Positions 1 through 9,871 of a DNA stretch of 64,000 nt are shown here, one piece after another. The position numbers and the translations under genes are program-made. Within the stretch, counting starts at the first letter, position 1. Each line of letters starts with the position of its first letter. The notes beneath the pieces are model-generated. The model was not told where the DNA came from. It saw nothing but the letters and a program-made list of their open reading frames with translations, and did no database searches. Source of the DNA: Sphingobium sp. AP50 (GTDB lineage: Bacteria; Pseudomonadota; Alphaproteobacteria; Sphingomonadales; Sphingomonadaceae); the NCBI RefSeq assembly GCF_900109095.1, contig NZ_FNYZ01000002.1:62001-126000 (forward strand). Direction: 5' to 3'.

Positions 1-1
1 C

Positions 2-508
2 TTCGCGCGCGCCGGCGCGCATATCGCCAAGAATGTCATCCTGATGCCCAGCTTCGTCAACATCGGCGCCTTCGTGGACGAAGGCACGATGGTCGACACC
101 TGGGTGACGGTGGGCAGCTGCGCCCAGATCGGCAAGAATGTCCATCTGTCGGGCGGCGTCGGCATTGGCGGCGTGCTGGAACCGCTTCAGGCCGACCCGG
201 TCATCATCGAGGATGACTGCTTCATCGGCGCCCGTTCGGAAGTCGTGGAAGGCGTGCGCATCGGCAAGGGTTCGGTGCTGTCGATGGGCGTGTTCATCGG
301 CATGTCGACCAAGATCATCGACCGCGCCACCGGCGAAATCTTCATCGGCGAAGTCCCGCCTTATTCGGTCGTCGTCCCCGGCTCGCTGCCCGGCAAGCCC
401 CTGCCCGACGGCACGCCCGGCCCCAGCCTCTATTGCGCCGTGATCGTGAAGCGCGTCGACGCCCAAACCCGATCCAAGACCGGCATCAACGAACTGCTGC
501 GCGACTGA
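2..508 (+). CDS. dapD: DapD C-terminal part (tetrahydrodipicolinate N-succinyltransferase), 5'-truncated by window
   Basis: This is the last 168 residues of the enzyme that transfers succinyl from succinyl-CoA to tetrahydrodipicolinate in the lysine and diaminopimelate pathway, in the cytoplasm. The visible part carries the left-handed beta-helix hexapeptide repeats and the family signature [20 protein letters not shown] followed by [14 protein letters not shown]. The frame is open to the first bases of the window ([18 protein letters not shown]...), so the start lies upstream. A hairpin follows the stop. Identity is very secure from the signature. Confidence 0.95.
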   Translation, partial: FARAGAHIAKNVILMPSFVNIGAFVDEGTMVDTWVTVGSCAQIGKNVHLSGGVGIGGVLEPLQADPVIIEDDCFIGARSEVVEGVRIGKGSVLSMGVFIGMSTKIIDRATGEIFIGEVPPYSVVVPGSLPGKPLPDGTPGPSLYCAVIVKRVDAQTRSKTGINELLRD

Positions 509-559
509 TGATCGCGATGAAGTCGGGCACCATCGACTTCACTATGTAACGGACGGATC

Positions 560-592
560 GGCCGGGCGCGCATTTTATTACGCGACCCGGCC
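560..592 (+). terminator. hairpin downstream of dapD, possible terminator
   Basis: The arms GGCCGGGCGCG and CGCGACCCGGCC (one bulged A) enclose a ten-base AT-rich loop 52 bases after the dapD stop. No T-run follows, so it could be a Rho-assisted or processing hairpin instead of a classical intrinsic terminator. The remaining bases up to 703 show only a purine-rich ribosome-binding site (ACGGAGAAAC) before the next gene. Confidence 0.4.
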
Positions 593-703
593 ATTCCGTA
601 GCCGCTTTGTTGCAAGCCTCCTGCGCACTGACGCACTCTGAAATCCCCCGGCGATAATCGCCGTTCATTCTCTCCGTTCGGGTCTGCACCAACGGAGAAA
701 CAT

Positions 704-1939
704 ATGGGACGCCCCTGGCTCGTCCACAGCGAAACCGCGCCCGTCGCCCAGTTCCGGCCGCAACGGCTGTGCTTTTTCTTCAACGCGCAAATCCACCAGA
801 TATTCCACGCCCTGCCGATGGCGATCGAATTGTCGCGCGACCCCGGCTTCGCGATCGACGTCATGGCCGCGACCGACGACCATCTTGCGCTGGCCCGCGA
901 CATCGCCACCACTCGCGGCGCAGGCCCGATCCGCTTCCTGCGCTGTGGCGGCCGCTGGCTCGATGCGCTGTCCGCCGTCACTGGCGGATCGACCCCGCCC
1001 AAGATCGCCGCCCTGCTCGCCGCCCGCCGATCGCTGCGCCACTATGACGCCATCGTAGTGCCGGAACGCACCTCACTGCTGCTCAAGCGACTGGGCCTGT
1101 CGCAGACCCGCTTCATCCACACCTGCCATGGCGCGGGCGACCGGGCGGTCGGCTATGACCGGCGCATCGCCCAGTTCGATTTCGTCCTGCTCGCGGGCGA
1201 AAAGCAGCGGCGCCGGATGCTGGAGGAAGGACTGATCCGCGAAGGCCATTATGCCATCGCCGGTTACAGCAAGTTCGACCTGACCCGCCGCCATGGCGAA
1301 CGGCAACGGCTCTTCCCGCAGGAACGCCCCACCATCCTCTACAACCCGCATTTTTCGACCAGCCTCTCCTCCTGGGCGTCGATGGGCGAAGATATCATCC
1401 GCCAGTTCGCGCAGGACGACCGTTTCAACCTGATCGTCGCGCCGCACATCCGCCTGTTCGACAATCGTCGCAAAAGGGCCGCCATGGAAAAGCGGCTGGC
1501 CCCCTTTGCGTGCCTGCCCCATGTCCATATCGATCTGGGCAGCCGGGCCAGCGTCGACATGCGCTATGTCCATATGGCCTCGCTCTATCTGGGCGATGTC
1601 AGCAGCCAGATTTACGAATATCTCGCCCGCCCGCGCCCCTGCCTGTTCCTGAACAGTCACCGCGCAGACTGGCAGGAAGACCGCAGCTACGGCCACTGGC
1701 GCTACGGCCCGGTGCTGGAAACGCCGGACGGCATTGTCGATGCAGCCGCCCGCGCCATCGCCGATCATGCCAGCTACGAAGCCGCGCAATATCAGGGCGT
1801 CGCCCATACGTTCGATCCCACCCTGGATCGCGCCGGTGCCCGCGCCGCGCAAGCAGTAGCCGCATTCCTGGCCCGCACCGCCCCATCCTCCCGGCCCCAT
1901 GTCGAAGGCCTTCCGCATCTGGAGTTCGCCCATGGCTGA
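704..1939 (+). CDS. GT-B-like transferase, CDP-glycerol glycerophosphotransferase-like fold
   Basis: A 411-residue soluble protein with no signal peptide. Segments typical of the CDP-glycerol:polyol-phosphate glycerophosphotransferase superfamily are visible: HTCHGAGDRAVGYD, a DFVLLAGEKQRRRM helix, the AGYSKFDL strand-turn, ILYNPHFSTSLSSW at the start of the second Rossmann half, and LGDVSSQIYEYL, which resembles the donor-phosphate D-x-SS motif. It begins a co-directional cluster with a GT4 glycosyltransferase and a sulfotransferase, so a role in building a decorated surface glycan is inferred. The ATG at 704 has a good upstream AGGAG-like site. The exact substrate cannot be read from sequence. 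Confidence 0.7.
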   Translation: MGRPWLVHSETAPVAQFRPQRLCFFFNAQIHQIFHALPMAIELSRDPGFAIDVMAATDDHLALARDIATTRGAGPIRFLRCGGRWLDALSAVTGGSTPPKIAALLAARRSLRHYDAIVVPERTSLLLKRLGLSQTRFIHTCHGAGDRAVGYDRRIAQFDFVLLAGEKQRRRMLEEGLIREGHYAIAGYSKFDLTRRHGERQRLFPQERPTILYNPHFSTSLSSWASMGEDIIRQFAQDDRFNLIVAPHIRLFDNRRKRAAMEKRLAPFACLPHVHIDLGSRASVDMRYVHMASLYLGDVSSQIYEYLARPRPCLFLNSHRADWQEDRSYGHWRYGPVLETPDGIVDAAARAIADHASYEAAQYQGVAHTFDPTLDRAGARAAQAVAAFLARTAPSSRPHVEGLPHLEFAHG

Positions 1940-3083
1940 AACACCCGCCTCTGCACTCTCTCATATCTGGCTGGTCGCGCGCGTCTATGAACCCGATGAA
2001 GGCGGGGTGCAGACCTATGCCCGCGAAGTCGGCCGCGCCTATGCGATGCAGGGGCGACGCGCCACCATCTTCGCCAAAAGCTCGGCCGGTCCCCGCCGCG
2101 TGCAGGAGAGCGGCATTAGCCTGATCGACGTCGGTGATGCGTCGATGCTGACTGTCTACTGGCGCCTGTTCCGCGCGATGCTCTTGGCCTGGGTCAGTGG
2201 CCAGCGGCCCGATCTGATCCACGCCTGTACCTGGCGCGCGGCGCTGCCCGCTCTGCTTTTTCCCCGCCCGCTGGTCGTGACCATCCATGGCCGGGAAGTG
2301 GGTCGCCCGCGCGGCATCGCCTTCGCGCTGCTGCGCATGACGTTGAAGCGGGCACGCCGCATCGTCGCCGTCAGCGACGTGACCCGCACCCTGCTGCTGG
2401 AGCGCCTGCCCGATCTTGCCAGCCGCACCGTCACTGCCTGGAATGGCGTGGTGATGCCGGCCGAACGCCCCGCCACCGCCTTCGCGCGCGGCAATGGCGG
2501 CGCGCAACTGCTCACCGTCTGCCGCCTCGTCGCGCGCAAGAATGTCTCCGCCGCCGTCCGCGCCATTGCCGGTTGCGTACAGGGTGGCGCGCGCCTGCGC
2601 CATGTCATCATCGGGCGCGGCGTCGATTCCGTGCGGGTGCGCGAAACCATCCGCCATTGCGGGCTGGATGGCGTGGTGACGATGGCGGGCTATGTCTCGG
2701 ACGCGGAACTGGCCGCCGCCTATGCCGGCGCCGACATCTTCCTCCACCCCCAGATCGCGCTGGAGGATGGCGCGGAAATCGAAGGCTTCGGCCTGTCCAT
2801 TGCCGATGCCATGGCGCAGGGGCTGGTGTGCATCGTCGGGCAGGATGGCGGTCCGTCCGAACTGGTCCGTGACGGCGTCACCGGCCTTGTCGTGGATGGC
2901 CGTTCGGTCGAGGCGATACAGGCGGCGATCGACATGCTGGTCGCCGATCCGACGCTCTGCCGCCGCCTGGGCGACCGGGCACGCCAATGGGCCGCGGAAA
3001 ATCTGTCCTGGGACCGGCATTGCAGCCTGTCGCTGGGCGAAGCCGCCAGCCCACCGCCCGCTTCGCTGGCGGAGGCCGCCTGA
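1932..3083 (+). CDS. glycosyltransferase family 4 protein
   Basis: A GT-B retaining glycosyltransferase. The N-terminal acceptor half has the glycine-rich EPDEGGVQTYAREVGRAY segment seen at the start of GT4 enzymes. The C-terminal donor half shows LLTVCRLVARKNV, then GAEIEGFGLSIADAMAQGL and GGPSELVRDGVTGLVVD, the E-x7-E-type nucleotide-sugar motif region. The ATG at 1932 overlaps the previous stop by 8 bases (ATGGCTGA), implying translational coupling, and the stop overlaps the next ATG by one base. Probable role: adding a sugar to a cell-surface or exported glycan; donor and acceptor unknown. Confidence 0.88.
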   Translation: MAETPASALSHIWLVARVYEPDEGGVQTYAREVGRAYAMQGRRATIFAKSSAGPRRVQESGISLIDVGDASMLTVYWRLFRAMLLAWVSGQRPDLIHACTWRAALPALLFPRPLVVTIHGREVGRPRGIAFALLRMTLKRARRIVAVSDVTRTLLLERLPDLASRTVTAWNGVVMPAERPATAFARGNGGAQLLTVCRLVARKNVSAAVRAIAGCVQGGARLRHVIIGRGVDSVRVRETIRHCGLDGVVTMAGYVSDAELAAAYAGADIFLHPQIALEDGAEIEGFGLSIADAMAQGLVCIVGQDGGPSELVRDGVTGLVVDGRSVEAIQAAIDMLVADPTLCRRLGDRARQWAAENLSWDRHCSLSLGEAASPPPASLAEAA

Positions 3084-4075
3084 TGGGACCAATCGTCCAT
3101 ATCGGCTACCACAAGACAGGCACCACCTGGTTTCAGGACAGCTTCTATCCCGCCGTCCGCAACCGCCGCTATATCCCCCGCGCGACCGTCCGCTCGGCCT
3201 TCCTCGACGCAGGCGCGCTGCATTTCGATCCGGCGCAAGCCCGCGCGCGACTGGGCGAGGCGCCCGACAAGCTGATCCTGTGCGAGGAAAATCTGAGCGG
3301 CGGGCTGCATAATGGCGGCCTGGCCGGCAATCTGTCGAAAGATGTCGCAGACCGCATCCTGCGCACCCTGCCCAACGCGCAAATCGTCATCTTCGTCCGC
3401 GATCCGCTGTCCGCCATCATTTCCGCCTGGCTGCAATATGTGAAGGGCGGCGGCACCTTCAGCCTGAAACGCTATATGTTCGGGCGCGATCGCCTGAGCC
3501 CTGTCGCGCCGGAGCGGGACGAAGCGCCCGGCTTCCGCCTCGATCATTTCGACACGATCCGGCTGATCAATCATTATGACAACCTGTTCGGACCCCGGCA
3601 GGTCCATGTCTTTCGCTATGAGGATTTTCGGGCCGATCCGCGCGGCTTTGCCGCCGCCTATGCCGCCCGCTTCGGACTGGACGTCGATCTGGCCCATATC
3701 GACTGGGGCCGACGCAATCCGTCGCTCAGCCGCCCTTTGCTGTGGCTGGCCAGAGGCCTGAACCTGTTCACCCGCCGCGCGGTCGCCGACAAGGGCTGGC
3801 TGGTGCATATTCCCGGCTGGTACGGCCTCAGCCGCCGCTTGCTGCGCGCCGCCAATGCCAGCGGCCGCTTCGGGCGCCCGCTGGCCACCAAAGACCTGCT
3901 CGATCCGGCTCTTGCCAGCCGCCTGCGCGCCCATTTCGCACCGGGCGAACAGTTGCTCGCCGCCCGGTTGCAGTGGCAGGCGCGGACCGATCAGGAAGAT
4001 AAGACGGTTTTGCGCTGGCGGCAGCGTCCTCACCTTCATGACGGGCCTCAACAGTCGCCTTCTTATCGTCGATAA
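3083..4075 (+). CDS. sulfotransferase family protein
   Basis: A 330-residue PAPS-dependent sulfotransferase. The 5'-phosphosulfate-binding loop is at the N-terminus (GYHKTGTTWFQ, residues about 6-16), and the 3'-phosphate-binding strand-helix is IVIFVRDPLSAIISAW near residue 105, with the conserved Arg and Ser. The start ATG shares a base with the upstream glycosyltransferase stop. Placed after two glycan-building enzymes, it probably sulfates their carbohydrate product; that is inference from context. The last 38 bases overlap the following regulator gene in another frame. Confidence 0.8.
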   Translation: MGPIVHIGYHKTGTTWFQDSFYPAVRNRRYIPRATVRSAFLDAGALHFDPAQARARLGEAPDKLILCEENLSGGLHNGGLAGNLSKDVADRILRTLPNAQIVIFVRDPLSAIISAWLQYVKGGGTFSLKRYMFGRDRLSPVAPERDEAPGFRLDHFDTIRLINHYDNLFGPRQVHVFRYEDFRADPRGFAAAYAARFGLDVDLAHIDWGRRNPSLSRPLLWLARGLNLFTRRAVADKGWLVHIPGWYGLSRRLLRAANASGRFGRPLATKDLLDPALASRLRAHFAPGEQLLAARLQWQARTDQEDKTVLRWRQRPHLHDGPQQSPSYRR

Positions 4076-4757
4076 GGACACCACCCTGCTGGCCAGCCTG
4101 GCAGATGATTTCGCGCCCTATGGCTTTGCGATTGACCCTGCGCCGACCGCTCCGTTGATGCGCGAGCATCTGGCGCGGGAGGAGTATGATCTGGTGATCC
4201 TGGACACGCTGGCCGTGCCGGATGAGGCGCCCGCCCTACTGCGCGAACTGGCGATCGAGCGCCGCCTGCCGGTGATCATCCATTCCACTGCCTGTAGCGA
4301 GCCGGAACGGATCGCTGCACTGGAAATGGGCGCGGAGGATTGTCTGTGCAAACCGGCCAATCCCCGCGAATTGCTGGCCCGCATCCGCGCCGCCCTGCGT
4401 GGGCGCAAGGGCGCGGCCCCACGGATGGAGACCCCGGCCCGCGCCTTCGCCTCTTTCGAAGGCTGGCGTGTCGACCTGACCACCGGACAGCTTTTCAATC
4501 CGGTCGGCGCGCCGATCTCCCTGTCTGACGGCGAATTTCAGCTATTGCGCGTCTTCGTCCAGCACCCCCGCAAGGTGCTGGATCGCGCCGTCCTGCTCGA
4601 TCGGGTCTATGGATCGGCAAGCGAGCATTTCGATCGGTCGATCGATGTCCAGCTCTGCCGCCTGCGTCGCAAATTGTCAGCCAGCGGCCTCAAGGGACCG
4701 GTCATCCGCACCATCCGCAACGAAGGCTATATGTTCGTCCACAGCGTGACAGCCTGA
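4038..4757 (+). CDS. OmpR/PhoB-type two-component response regulator
   Basis: A 239-residue regulator. The receiver domain runs from residue 8 to about 120 with acidic pocket VDKD, phospho-acceptor Asp56 (LVILD) and conserved Lys105 (LCKP). A winged-helix DNA-binding domain spans about residues 140-235 (LSDGEFQLLRVFVQHP, then SIDVQLCRLRRKL and IRTIRNEGYMF). The ATG at 4038 is chosen because the receiver begins immediately after it. It lies inside the sulfotransferase end, so the gene is coupled to the glycan cluster and may control it. No partner kinase is adjacent. Confidence 0.9.
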   Translation: MTGLNSRLLIVDKDTTLLASLADDFAPYGFAIDPAPTAPLMREHLAREEYDLVILDTLAVPDEAPALLRELAIERRLPVIIHSTACSEPERIAALEMGAEDCLCKPANPRELLARIRAALRGRKGAAPRMETPARAFASFEGWRVDLTTGQLFNPVGAPISLSDGEFQLLRVFVQHPRKVLDRAVLLDRVYGSASEHFDRSIDVQLCRLRRKLSASGLKGPVIRTIRNEGYMFVHSVTA

Positions 4758-4886
4758 ACCAGAAGGAACGAGCGGGCGCTTGACCGATGGGGGAAGAGAA
4801 GCGCATCCAGCGGCATCATCTTTCCTTCCAGCACCCGCCGTCTGGCATGAAGTCGACCAGCGCCGGGTGATATCGAGGTTTCGCAT

Positions 4887-5105
4887 ATGCCCCTGCCCCA
4901 TGCCCGCTACATCGTTCTCGAACATGAAAGCGCCTGGAAGATCAATCTGAACAACAGTTATTACGGCCCCTTCCCGACCCAACAAGAAGCGGTCGATACC
5001 GCCACGGACACGGCAAAAAAAGCAAGCGAGGCCGGCTATCCAGCCTCGGTCCTGCTGATGAAAGGTACGGCTTTCGACACATTATGGACCAGCGTTCAGG
5101 ACTGA
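4887..5105 (+). CDS. small DUF2188-like protein
   Basis: A 72-residue protein of unknown function. The pattern YIVLEHESAWKINLNNSYYGPFPTQQEAVDTA, with a conserved aromatic-rich beta hairpin followed by an alanine-rich helix, matches the DUF2188 style of small proteins that read x-K-x-N-x...GPF-x-T-Q-E-A. It has no signal peptide or membrane segment. It stands alone between a response regulator and a receiver protein. Family assignment is from memory of the pattern; function is unknown. Confidence 0.7.
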   Translation: MPLPHARYIVLEHESAWKINLNNSYYGPFPTQQEAVDTATDTAKKASEAGYPASVLLMKGTAFDTLWTSVQD

Positions 5106-5203
5106 ATCCGGCAATTCTGTCGAACCCTGTCATTTTTTCCTCGAAAGAGGGAACCTAACCCGCCACACGGGTTTATCCCTGACCGGGTTTGATGAGCTGT
5201 GGA

Positions 5204-5638
5204 ATGAGTAAGAAGGTTCTGATCGTAGAAGACGAAATTTTCGTCGCACTGGAAATCGAGCAAATCGTCGAGGATGCCGGATTCGATGTCGGCGCCATCG
5301 CTGCTGACCGGGAAGCGGCACTTGCCAGCGCCGCCGATTGCGAGATCGCCCTTGTCGACCTGAACCTGCGTGACGGCCCGACCGGGCCGCAGATCGGCAT
5401 CGAATTGGCCAGCCAGCATGGCATCAAGGTCATCTATGTCACCGCCAACCCGGCCCAGATCGGCGAAGCCTCCGTCGCGGCTCTCGGTGTCATCACCAAG
5501 CCATTCCGGGCCCACAGCATTACCGCCGCCTTGAAACTTGCCGCGACCGACGCACCCGATCTTCTTGCCGCCGAAATCGCGGGCTTTACGCCCTTCCCGC
5601 CACCCGGCTCATGGAGCGGGATGGAATCCAGAGGCTGA
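5204..5638 (+). CDS. stand-alone response regulator receiver protein
   Basis: A 144-residue protein made only of a receiver domain plus a short proline-rich tail. The acidic residues are in VEDE (residues 8-11), the phospho-acceptor is Asp52 (ALVDLNL) and the conserved Lys is 99 (VITKPF). The ATG at 5204 is chosen because the domain begins at once; in-frame starts at 5189 and 5192 add only a few residues. It converges on, and overlaps by 53 bases, the 3' end of a HWE-type histidine kinase on the opposite strand, which makes that kinase its likely phosphodonor. Confidence 0.87.
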   Translation: MSKKVLIVEDEIFVALEIEQIVEDAGFDVGAIAADREAALASAADCEIALVDLNLRDGPTGPQIGIELASQHGIKVIYVTANPAQIGEASVAALGVITKPFRAHSITAALKLAATDAPDLLAAEIAGFTPFPPPGSWSGMESRG

Positions 5639-7112
5639 GGCACAGCCCGTCCGGCTGCCAGTCTCGCACGATCCGGCCGCCCAGTTGCCGTTCGACACTA
5701 AGCGTCATCAGACGACTGCCAAAGCCCGCCACCCCGGATGGCGACACGGTCGGACCACCCGTTTCCTGCCATTCGATCCGTACATCGGCGCCTTCCTGCA
5801 CGATATGGACGTGAATCCGGCCCTCGGCGGTAGACAGGCCGCCATATTTCGCCGCATTCGTCGCCAGTTCATGGAACAATAGCGCCAGCGGCGTTGCCGA
5901 TCGATCGTCGATCCGCGGATCGTCACCCGACAACAGGATGCGCGACTCCTGACCGTTGCGATAGGGCGCGAATATCTGATCGAGAATGCCCCATAGCTGC
6001 CCTTGCCCCTGACCGACCTGCGGCGCGGATTCAGCGCTGTGGGGACGCACGAAATCATGGGCACGGCCCAGCGCCAATATGCGATCGCGCAGATCCTCTG
6101 CCACATCGCCGATTTCAGGATGCTGGCGCGCCGACAGGCCGATCAGCCCGGCGATGACCGAAAAGATATTCTTGATCCGGTGCGACAGTTCATGCGCGAT
6201 CATCTCGCGCTCTTCCATCATCAGCCTTTGTTCGTGGATATCGGTGCAGGTGCCGATCCAGCGGACGATATGGCCATCGACATCGCGGATCGGCAGCGCG
6301 CGACCCAGCGTCCAGCGATACTCGCCGCTATGATGCCGCAGCCGATATTCGATCTCATAGGGATCGCCGCTCTTCAGGCTGTGGCGCCACTTGTCCCACG
6401 CGCGGGCCTGATCATCGACATGGAACATGCCGTTCCATGCCTCTCCATCGGTCGATCCGGCCGGTACGCCGGTATATTCGTACCAGCGGGCATTATAATA
6501 ATCATGATAGCCGTCCGGTAGCGTCGACCAGACCATTTGCGGCATGGTGTCGGCCAGCGTGCGGAACATACGATCGCTGTCGGCCACCGCCGCCGCATCC
6601 AGCCGCTGCTGGAGGATCGTGTCGCGATCGCGACGCCTCCCTTCCAGTTCCACCATGACCTGCCGCGCCAGCAGGGTCAGCCCCTGACGCTGAAGCGGCG
6701 TCAGATCGGCACGCGGCTGCGTATCAATGATGCAGAGCGCACCTAAAGGTTCGCCATCCGCATCCGTCAGCGGCGCGCCGGCATAGAAACGGATATGCGG
6801 CGCACCCGTGACCAGCCCATTGTCGGCGAAACGGGGATCTTGCGTTGCATCGGGCACGACGAAGATCGCATCGCCCAGCATCGCCAGCGCGCAGAAGGAG
6901 ACATCGCGCGGCGTCTCCTCCGCATCCAGTCCGGTGCGCGCAAGAAAGCGCTGGCGCACATCCTCCACGATGCTGACAAGGGCAATCGGCGCGTCGCATA
7001 ATTGCGCCGCAAAGGCGGTAATATCGTCGAGCGTGCGGAATCCACCGGCGTCGAGATCATAGAGCGCCAGCAGCGCTGCCCGATCGGTTGCCAGCCCCCG
7101 CCCTTCAGCCAT
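5586..7112 (-). CDS. GAF-PAS HWE/HisKA_2-type sensor histidine kinase
   Basis: A 508-residue soluble sensor kinase. A GAF domain covers about residues 25-160 ([45 protein letters not shown]). A PAS fold with PAC tail covers about 185-295 ([32 protein letters not shown]). The dimerization box is [13 protein letters not shown] with predicted phospho-His311, and an HATPase domain follows ([21 protein letters not shown]). ATG 7112 overlaps the murA stop by 8 bases, so the kinase is translated with murA. No membrane segment is seen, so the signal is probably cytoplasmic (light, redox or ligand). Confidence 0.9.
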   Translation of the reverse strand: MAEGRGLATDRAALLALYDLDAGGFRTLDDITAFAAQLCDAPIALVSIVEDVRQRFLARTGLDAEETPRDVSFCALAMLGDAIFVVPDATQDPRFADNGLVTGAPHIRFYAGAPLTDADGEPLGALCIIDTQPRADLTPLQRQGLTLLARQVMVELEGRRRDRDTILQQRLDAAAVADSDRMFRTLADTMPQMVWSTLPDGYHDYYNARWYEYTGVPAGSTDGEAWNGMFHVDDQARAWDKWRHSLKSGDPYEIEYRLRHHSGEYRWTLGRALPIRDVDGHIVRWIGTCTDIHEQRLMMEEREMIAHELSHRIKNIFSVIAGLIGLSARQHPEIGDVAEDLRDRILALGRAHDFVRPHSAESAPQVGQGQGQLWGILDQIFAPYRNGQESRILLSGDDPRIDDRSATPLALLFHELATNAAKYGGLSTAEGRIHVHIVQEGADVRIEWQETGGPTVSPSGVAGFGSRLMTLSVERQLGGRIVRDWQPDGLCLSLWIPSRSMSRVAGRA

Positions 7113-8388
7113 CACTGACCCGCTCGATATCGGCGCCGACGGCGGAGAGCTTTTCCTCCAGCCGTTCATAGCCGCGGTCGAGATGATAGACGCGGTTGAC
7201 CTGGGTTTCACCTTCGGCCGCCAGACCCGCCAGGATCAGGCTCATCGATGCGCGCAGATCAGTCGCCATCACCGGCGCACCGACGAGGCCGTTCACGCCG
7301 CGCACGATCGCCGTGCGGCCGTTGACTGCGATATCAGCGCCCATGCGCGCCAACTCGGGCACATGCATGTAGCGGTTCTCGAAGATCGTCTCGGTCAGCA
7401 CCGATGCGCCATCGGCCAGCGTCAGCATCGCCATGAACTGGGCCTGCATGTCGGTCGGGAAGGCCGGGAAAGGCGCGGTCGACAGCGTCAGGGGCTTCAG
7501 CTTGCCATCGGAAGCGACACGAATGCCCTCCTTGTGCACATCTACCTGCACGCCCGCGTCGCGCATGGCAGACAGGATCGCCTGCATGTCCTCGGCATTG
7601 GCGCCGATCAGGTCGAGCGAGCCGCCGGTAATGGCAGCGGCGCAGGCATAGCTGCCCGCCTCGATCCGGTCGGGCATGACGCGATAGGTCGCCCCATGCA
7701 GCCGGTCCTTGCCATGGATCACCAGACGCGAACTGCCAATGCCCTCGATCTCCGCGCCCATGGCGACCAGAAGATTGCACAGGTCGACGATTTCCGGTTC
7801 GCGTGCGGCATTTTCAAGGATGCAGGTGCCCTTGGCGAGCGAGGCCGCCATCAGCGCATTTTCCGTCGCACCGACCGATACGACCGGGAAAGTATAGGTG
7901 CCGCCGGGCAAACCGCCGTCGGGCAGGCTGGCACGGACATAGCCGGCCGCGATCTCGATGATCGCGCCAAAGGCCTCCAGCGCCTTGAGATGCAGGTCGA
8001 TCGGACGGTTGCCGATGGCGCAGCCGCCGGGCAGCGACACGCGCGCTTCGCCCGCACGGGCCAGCAAGGGGCCAAGCACCAGAATGGAAGCGCGCATCTT
8101 GCGCACGATGTCATAGGGCGCTTCGGTCGAGGTCACGCGGCCCGCCCGCATTGTCATGACGCGGCCGAAATCCTCGGGCCTTGCGCCTTCGATCATGGTC
8201 GACACGCCAAGCTGGTTCAGCAGATGGCCAAAGCTGTCGACATCGGCCAGACGCGGCAGGTTGCGCAGCGTCACCGGCTCGTCGGTCAGCAACGCGCAGG
8301 GCAGCAGCGTCAGGGCGGCGTTCTTCGCGCCGGAGATGGGAAGGCGGCCGGAAAGGGCTTTACCGCCGCGAATATGAATACGGTCCAT
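7105..8388 (-). CDS. murA: UDP-N-acetylglucosamine 1-carboxyvinyltransferase MurA
   Basis: The first committed enzyme of peptidoglycan synthesis, transferring enolpyruvate from PEP to UDP-GlcNAc in the cytoplasm. The 427-residue protein has the N-terminal [14 protein letters not shown], Lys22-Asn23 (SGAKNAAL) in the active site, and the catalytic, fosfomycin-targeted Cys123 in [20 protein letters not shown]. Start 8388 is set by the family N-terminus; the longer reading frame upstream is unlikely. It is followed without a gap by a sensor kinase gene and is divergent from a Crp/Fnr regulator. Confidence 0.97.
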   Translation of the reverse strand: MDRIHIRGGKALSGRLPISGAKNAALTLLPCALLTDEPVTLRNLPRLADVDSFGHLLNQLGVSTMIEGARPEDFGRVMTMRAGRVTSTEAPYDIVRKMRASILVLGPLLARAGEARVSLPGGCAIGNRPIDLHLKALEAFGAIIEIAAGYVRASLPDGGLPGGTYTFPVVSVGATENALMAASLAKGTCILENAAREPEIVDLCNLLVAMGAEIEGIGSSRLVIHGKDRLHGATYRVMPDRIEAGSYACAAAITGGSLDLIGANAEDMQAILSAMRDAGVQVDVHKEGIRVASDGKLKPLTLSTAPFPAFPTDMQAQFMAMLTLADGASVLTETIFENRYMHVPELARMGADIAVNGRTAIVRGVNGLVGAPVMATDLRASMSLILAGLAAEGETQVNRVYHLDRGYERLEEKLSAVGADIERVSDG

Positions 8389-8598
8389 TGGACAGCGTTC
8401 ATAACGCCTCCCGCGCGCCGTGCAAGGCGGCTCGACGGCCATCTGGCATAGTTAATCGCTGTGGCGGAACGCCATGCAACATATTTGCAAAGCAACCGCA
8501 TCCCTTGATCGAGTTTAGTGCAGATTCTGAAAATGCAGCCAAAAGGCAGGTCAGGCGTTTTGCCATCGTAACGACAATTTTGGAAAAAGGTGTTTTTG

Positions 8599-9330
8599 GT
8601 GGCAACAAGCTGTTTCGCGGCAAGGCTGGCCAAGCAAGTGCCGCTGTCGGAAGCGGAAAAGGCAGCGCTGGCCCGACTTGAGGAAAACCCCCGCAAGGTA
8701 AAGCGCGGCGCCATGATCCAGCGCGTCAACGATACCGTCACGGAATTATTCGTGCTGCGCGAAGGCCGGGTGATGAGCTTCGTCATCCTGCCCGATGGCA
8801 GTCGGCAGATATTGCGCGTCTACTTCCCCGGCGACTTCATCGGATCGGCCAGCACCATCTATAGCAAGGCCCCGGAATCTCTGGTCGCACTGTCGGATGC
8901 GATCATCTGTCCGTTCGACAAACATGCGCTTCGCCGGTTGCTGGAGGAATATCCGCGCGTCGCCGCGCTACTGTTCCTGCTGTCCAATGCGGAGCGCGTG
9001 TCGATGACCGACCGACTTGCCGCACTGGGCCGCACTTCGGCCAAGGCGAGGGTCGCCTCCTTCCTGCTGGACATGTTCGACCGGCTGCGCGTCACCGACG
9101 ACAGCATCGTCGACAGTTTCGACCTGAAGCTGACGCAGGAGGAAATCGGCGATTCTATCGGCCTGACGTCCGTCCATGTGAACCGCATGATCCGGCAGAT
9201 GGAACAGGAAGGCCTGATCAGCCGGTCCAATGGCCGCATCACGCTGAAGGAAATGGGCCGACTGGAGGAAATCGGCCATTATACCAATCGGCACAAGGAT
9301 ATGGATCTGGACTGGCTGCCTATCAACTGA
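8599..9330 (+). CDS. Crp/Fnr family transcriptional regulator
   Basis: A 243-residue regulator. The cyclic-nucleotide-binding-like beta-roll spans about residues 20-140 (GRVMSFVILPDGSRQILRVYFPGDFIG). A C-terminal HTH_Crp domain follows (LTQEEIGDSIGLTSVHVNRMIRQMEQEGLI with a recognition helix). No N-terminal cysteine cluster for an Fe-S centre is present, so it is not a classical Fnr. GTG 8599 is preferred because AAAGG lies eight bases upstream; GTG 8590 is an alternative. It is transcribed divergently from murA. Ligand unknown. Confidence 0.88.
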   Translation: MATSCFAARLAKQVPLSEAEKAALARLEENPRKVKRGAMIQRVNDTVTELFVLREGRVMSFVILPDGSRQILRVYFPGDFIGSASTIYSKAPESLVALSDAIICPFDKHALRRLLEEYPRVAALLFLLSNAERVSMTDRLAALGRTSAKARVASFLLDMFDRLRVTDDSIVDSFDLKLTQEEIGDSIGLTSVHVNRMIRQMEQEGLISRSNGRITLKEMGRLEEIGHYTNRHKDMDLDWLPIN

Positions 9331-9438
9331 CGGAACGCCCCCGCGACGTTCCGTCAGCCGGTCGAAAATCATTTGCGTCGGCGCACCGCTTGCCGGACAT
9401 TTCTCTCTGTCGACGCAGACCCCGGCGAGGAGGCAATG

Positions 9439-9807
9439 ATGCGGGTGATGATATTGGTGAAGGCGACCGAGGAGAGCGAAAAGGGCTTTCAGCGATCGCC
9501 GGAAACGGACGCGATGATGGAGGCGATGGGCCGGTTCAACGACGCGCTTCAGGATGCGGGCATCCTCATCATGGCCGATGGCCTGACCGAATCCGCGCGG
9601 GGCAAGCGCGTCGCCTTCGATGGCACCAGCCGCACCGTCATCGACGGCCCCTTTCCCCAGCCGAATGAACTGGTCGCCGGCTTCTGGCTATGGGAGGTCA
9701 GGGATATCGACGAAGCGATCGCCTGGGTGAAGCGCTGCCCCAACCCCATGCCCGGCCCCAGCATCATCGAAATCCGCCCGCTCCATAATCTGGGCGAGCT
9801 AACATAA
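9439..9807 (+). CDS. YCII/DGPF-domain protein
   Basis: A 122-residue protein of the YCII-related superfamily, DGPF-type. Visible hallmarks are [16 protein letters not shown] at the N-terminus, the central [21 protein letters not shown] (the DGPF signature) and the C-terminal [13 protein letters not shown]. These small ferredoxin-fold proteins often sit beside ECF sigma factors, but none is next to this one. ATG 9439 has GGAGG five bases upstream; the adjacent ATG 9436 is equally possible. Biochemical role unknown. Confidence 0.85.
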   Translation: MRVMILVKATEESEKGFQRSPETDAMMEAMGRFNDALQDAGILIMADGLTESARGKRVAFDGTSRTVIDGPFPQPNELVAGFWLWEVRDIDEAIAWVKRCPNPMPGPSIIEIRPLHNLGELT

Positions 9808-9871
9808 CAGCACGCAGGCGCTGCATCCTGCGGCTTTGCCTTTGGCCCCAAAGCCGCTAAAGCCGCGCCCC

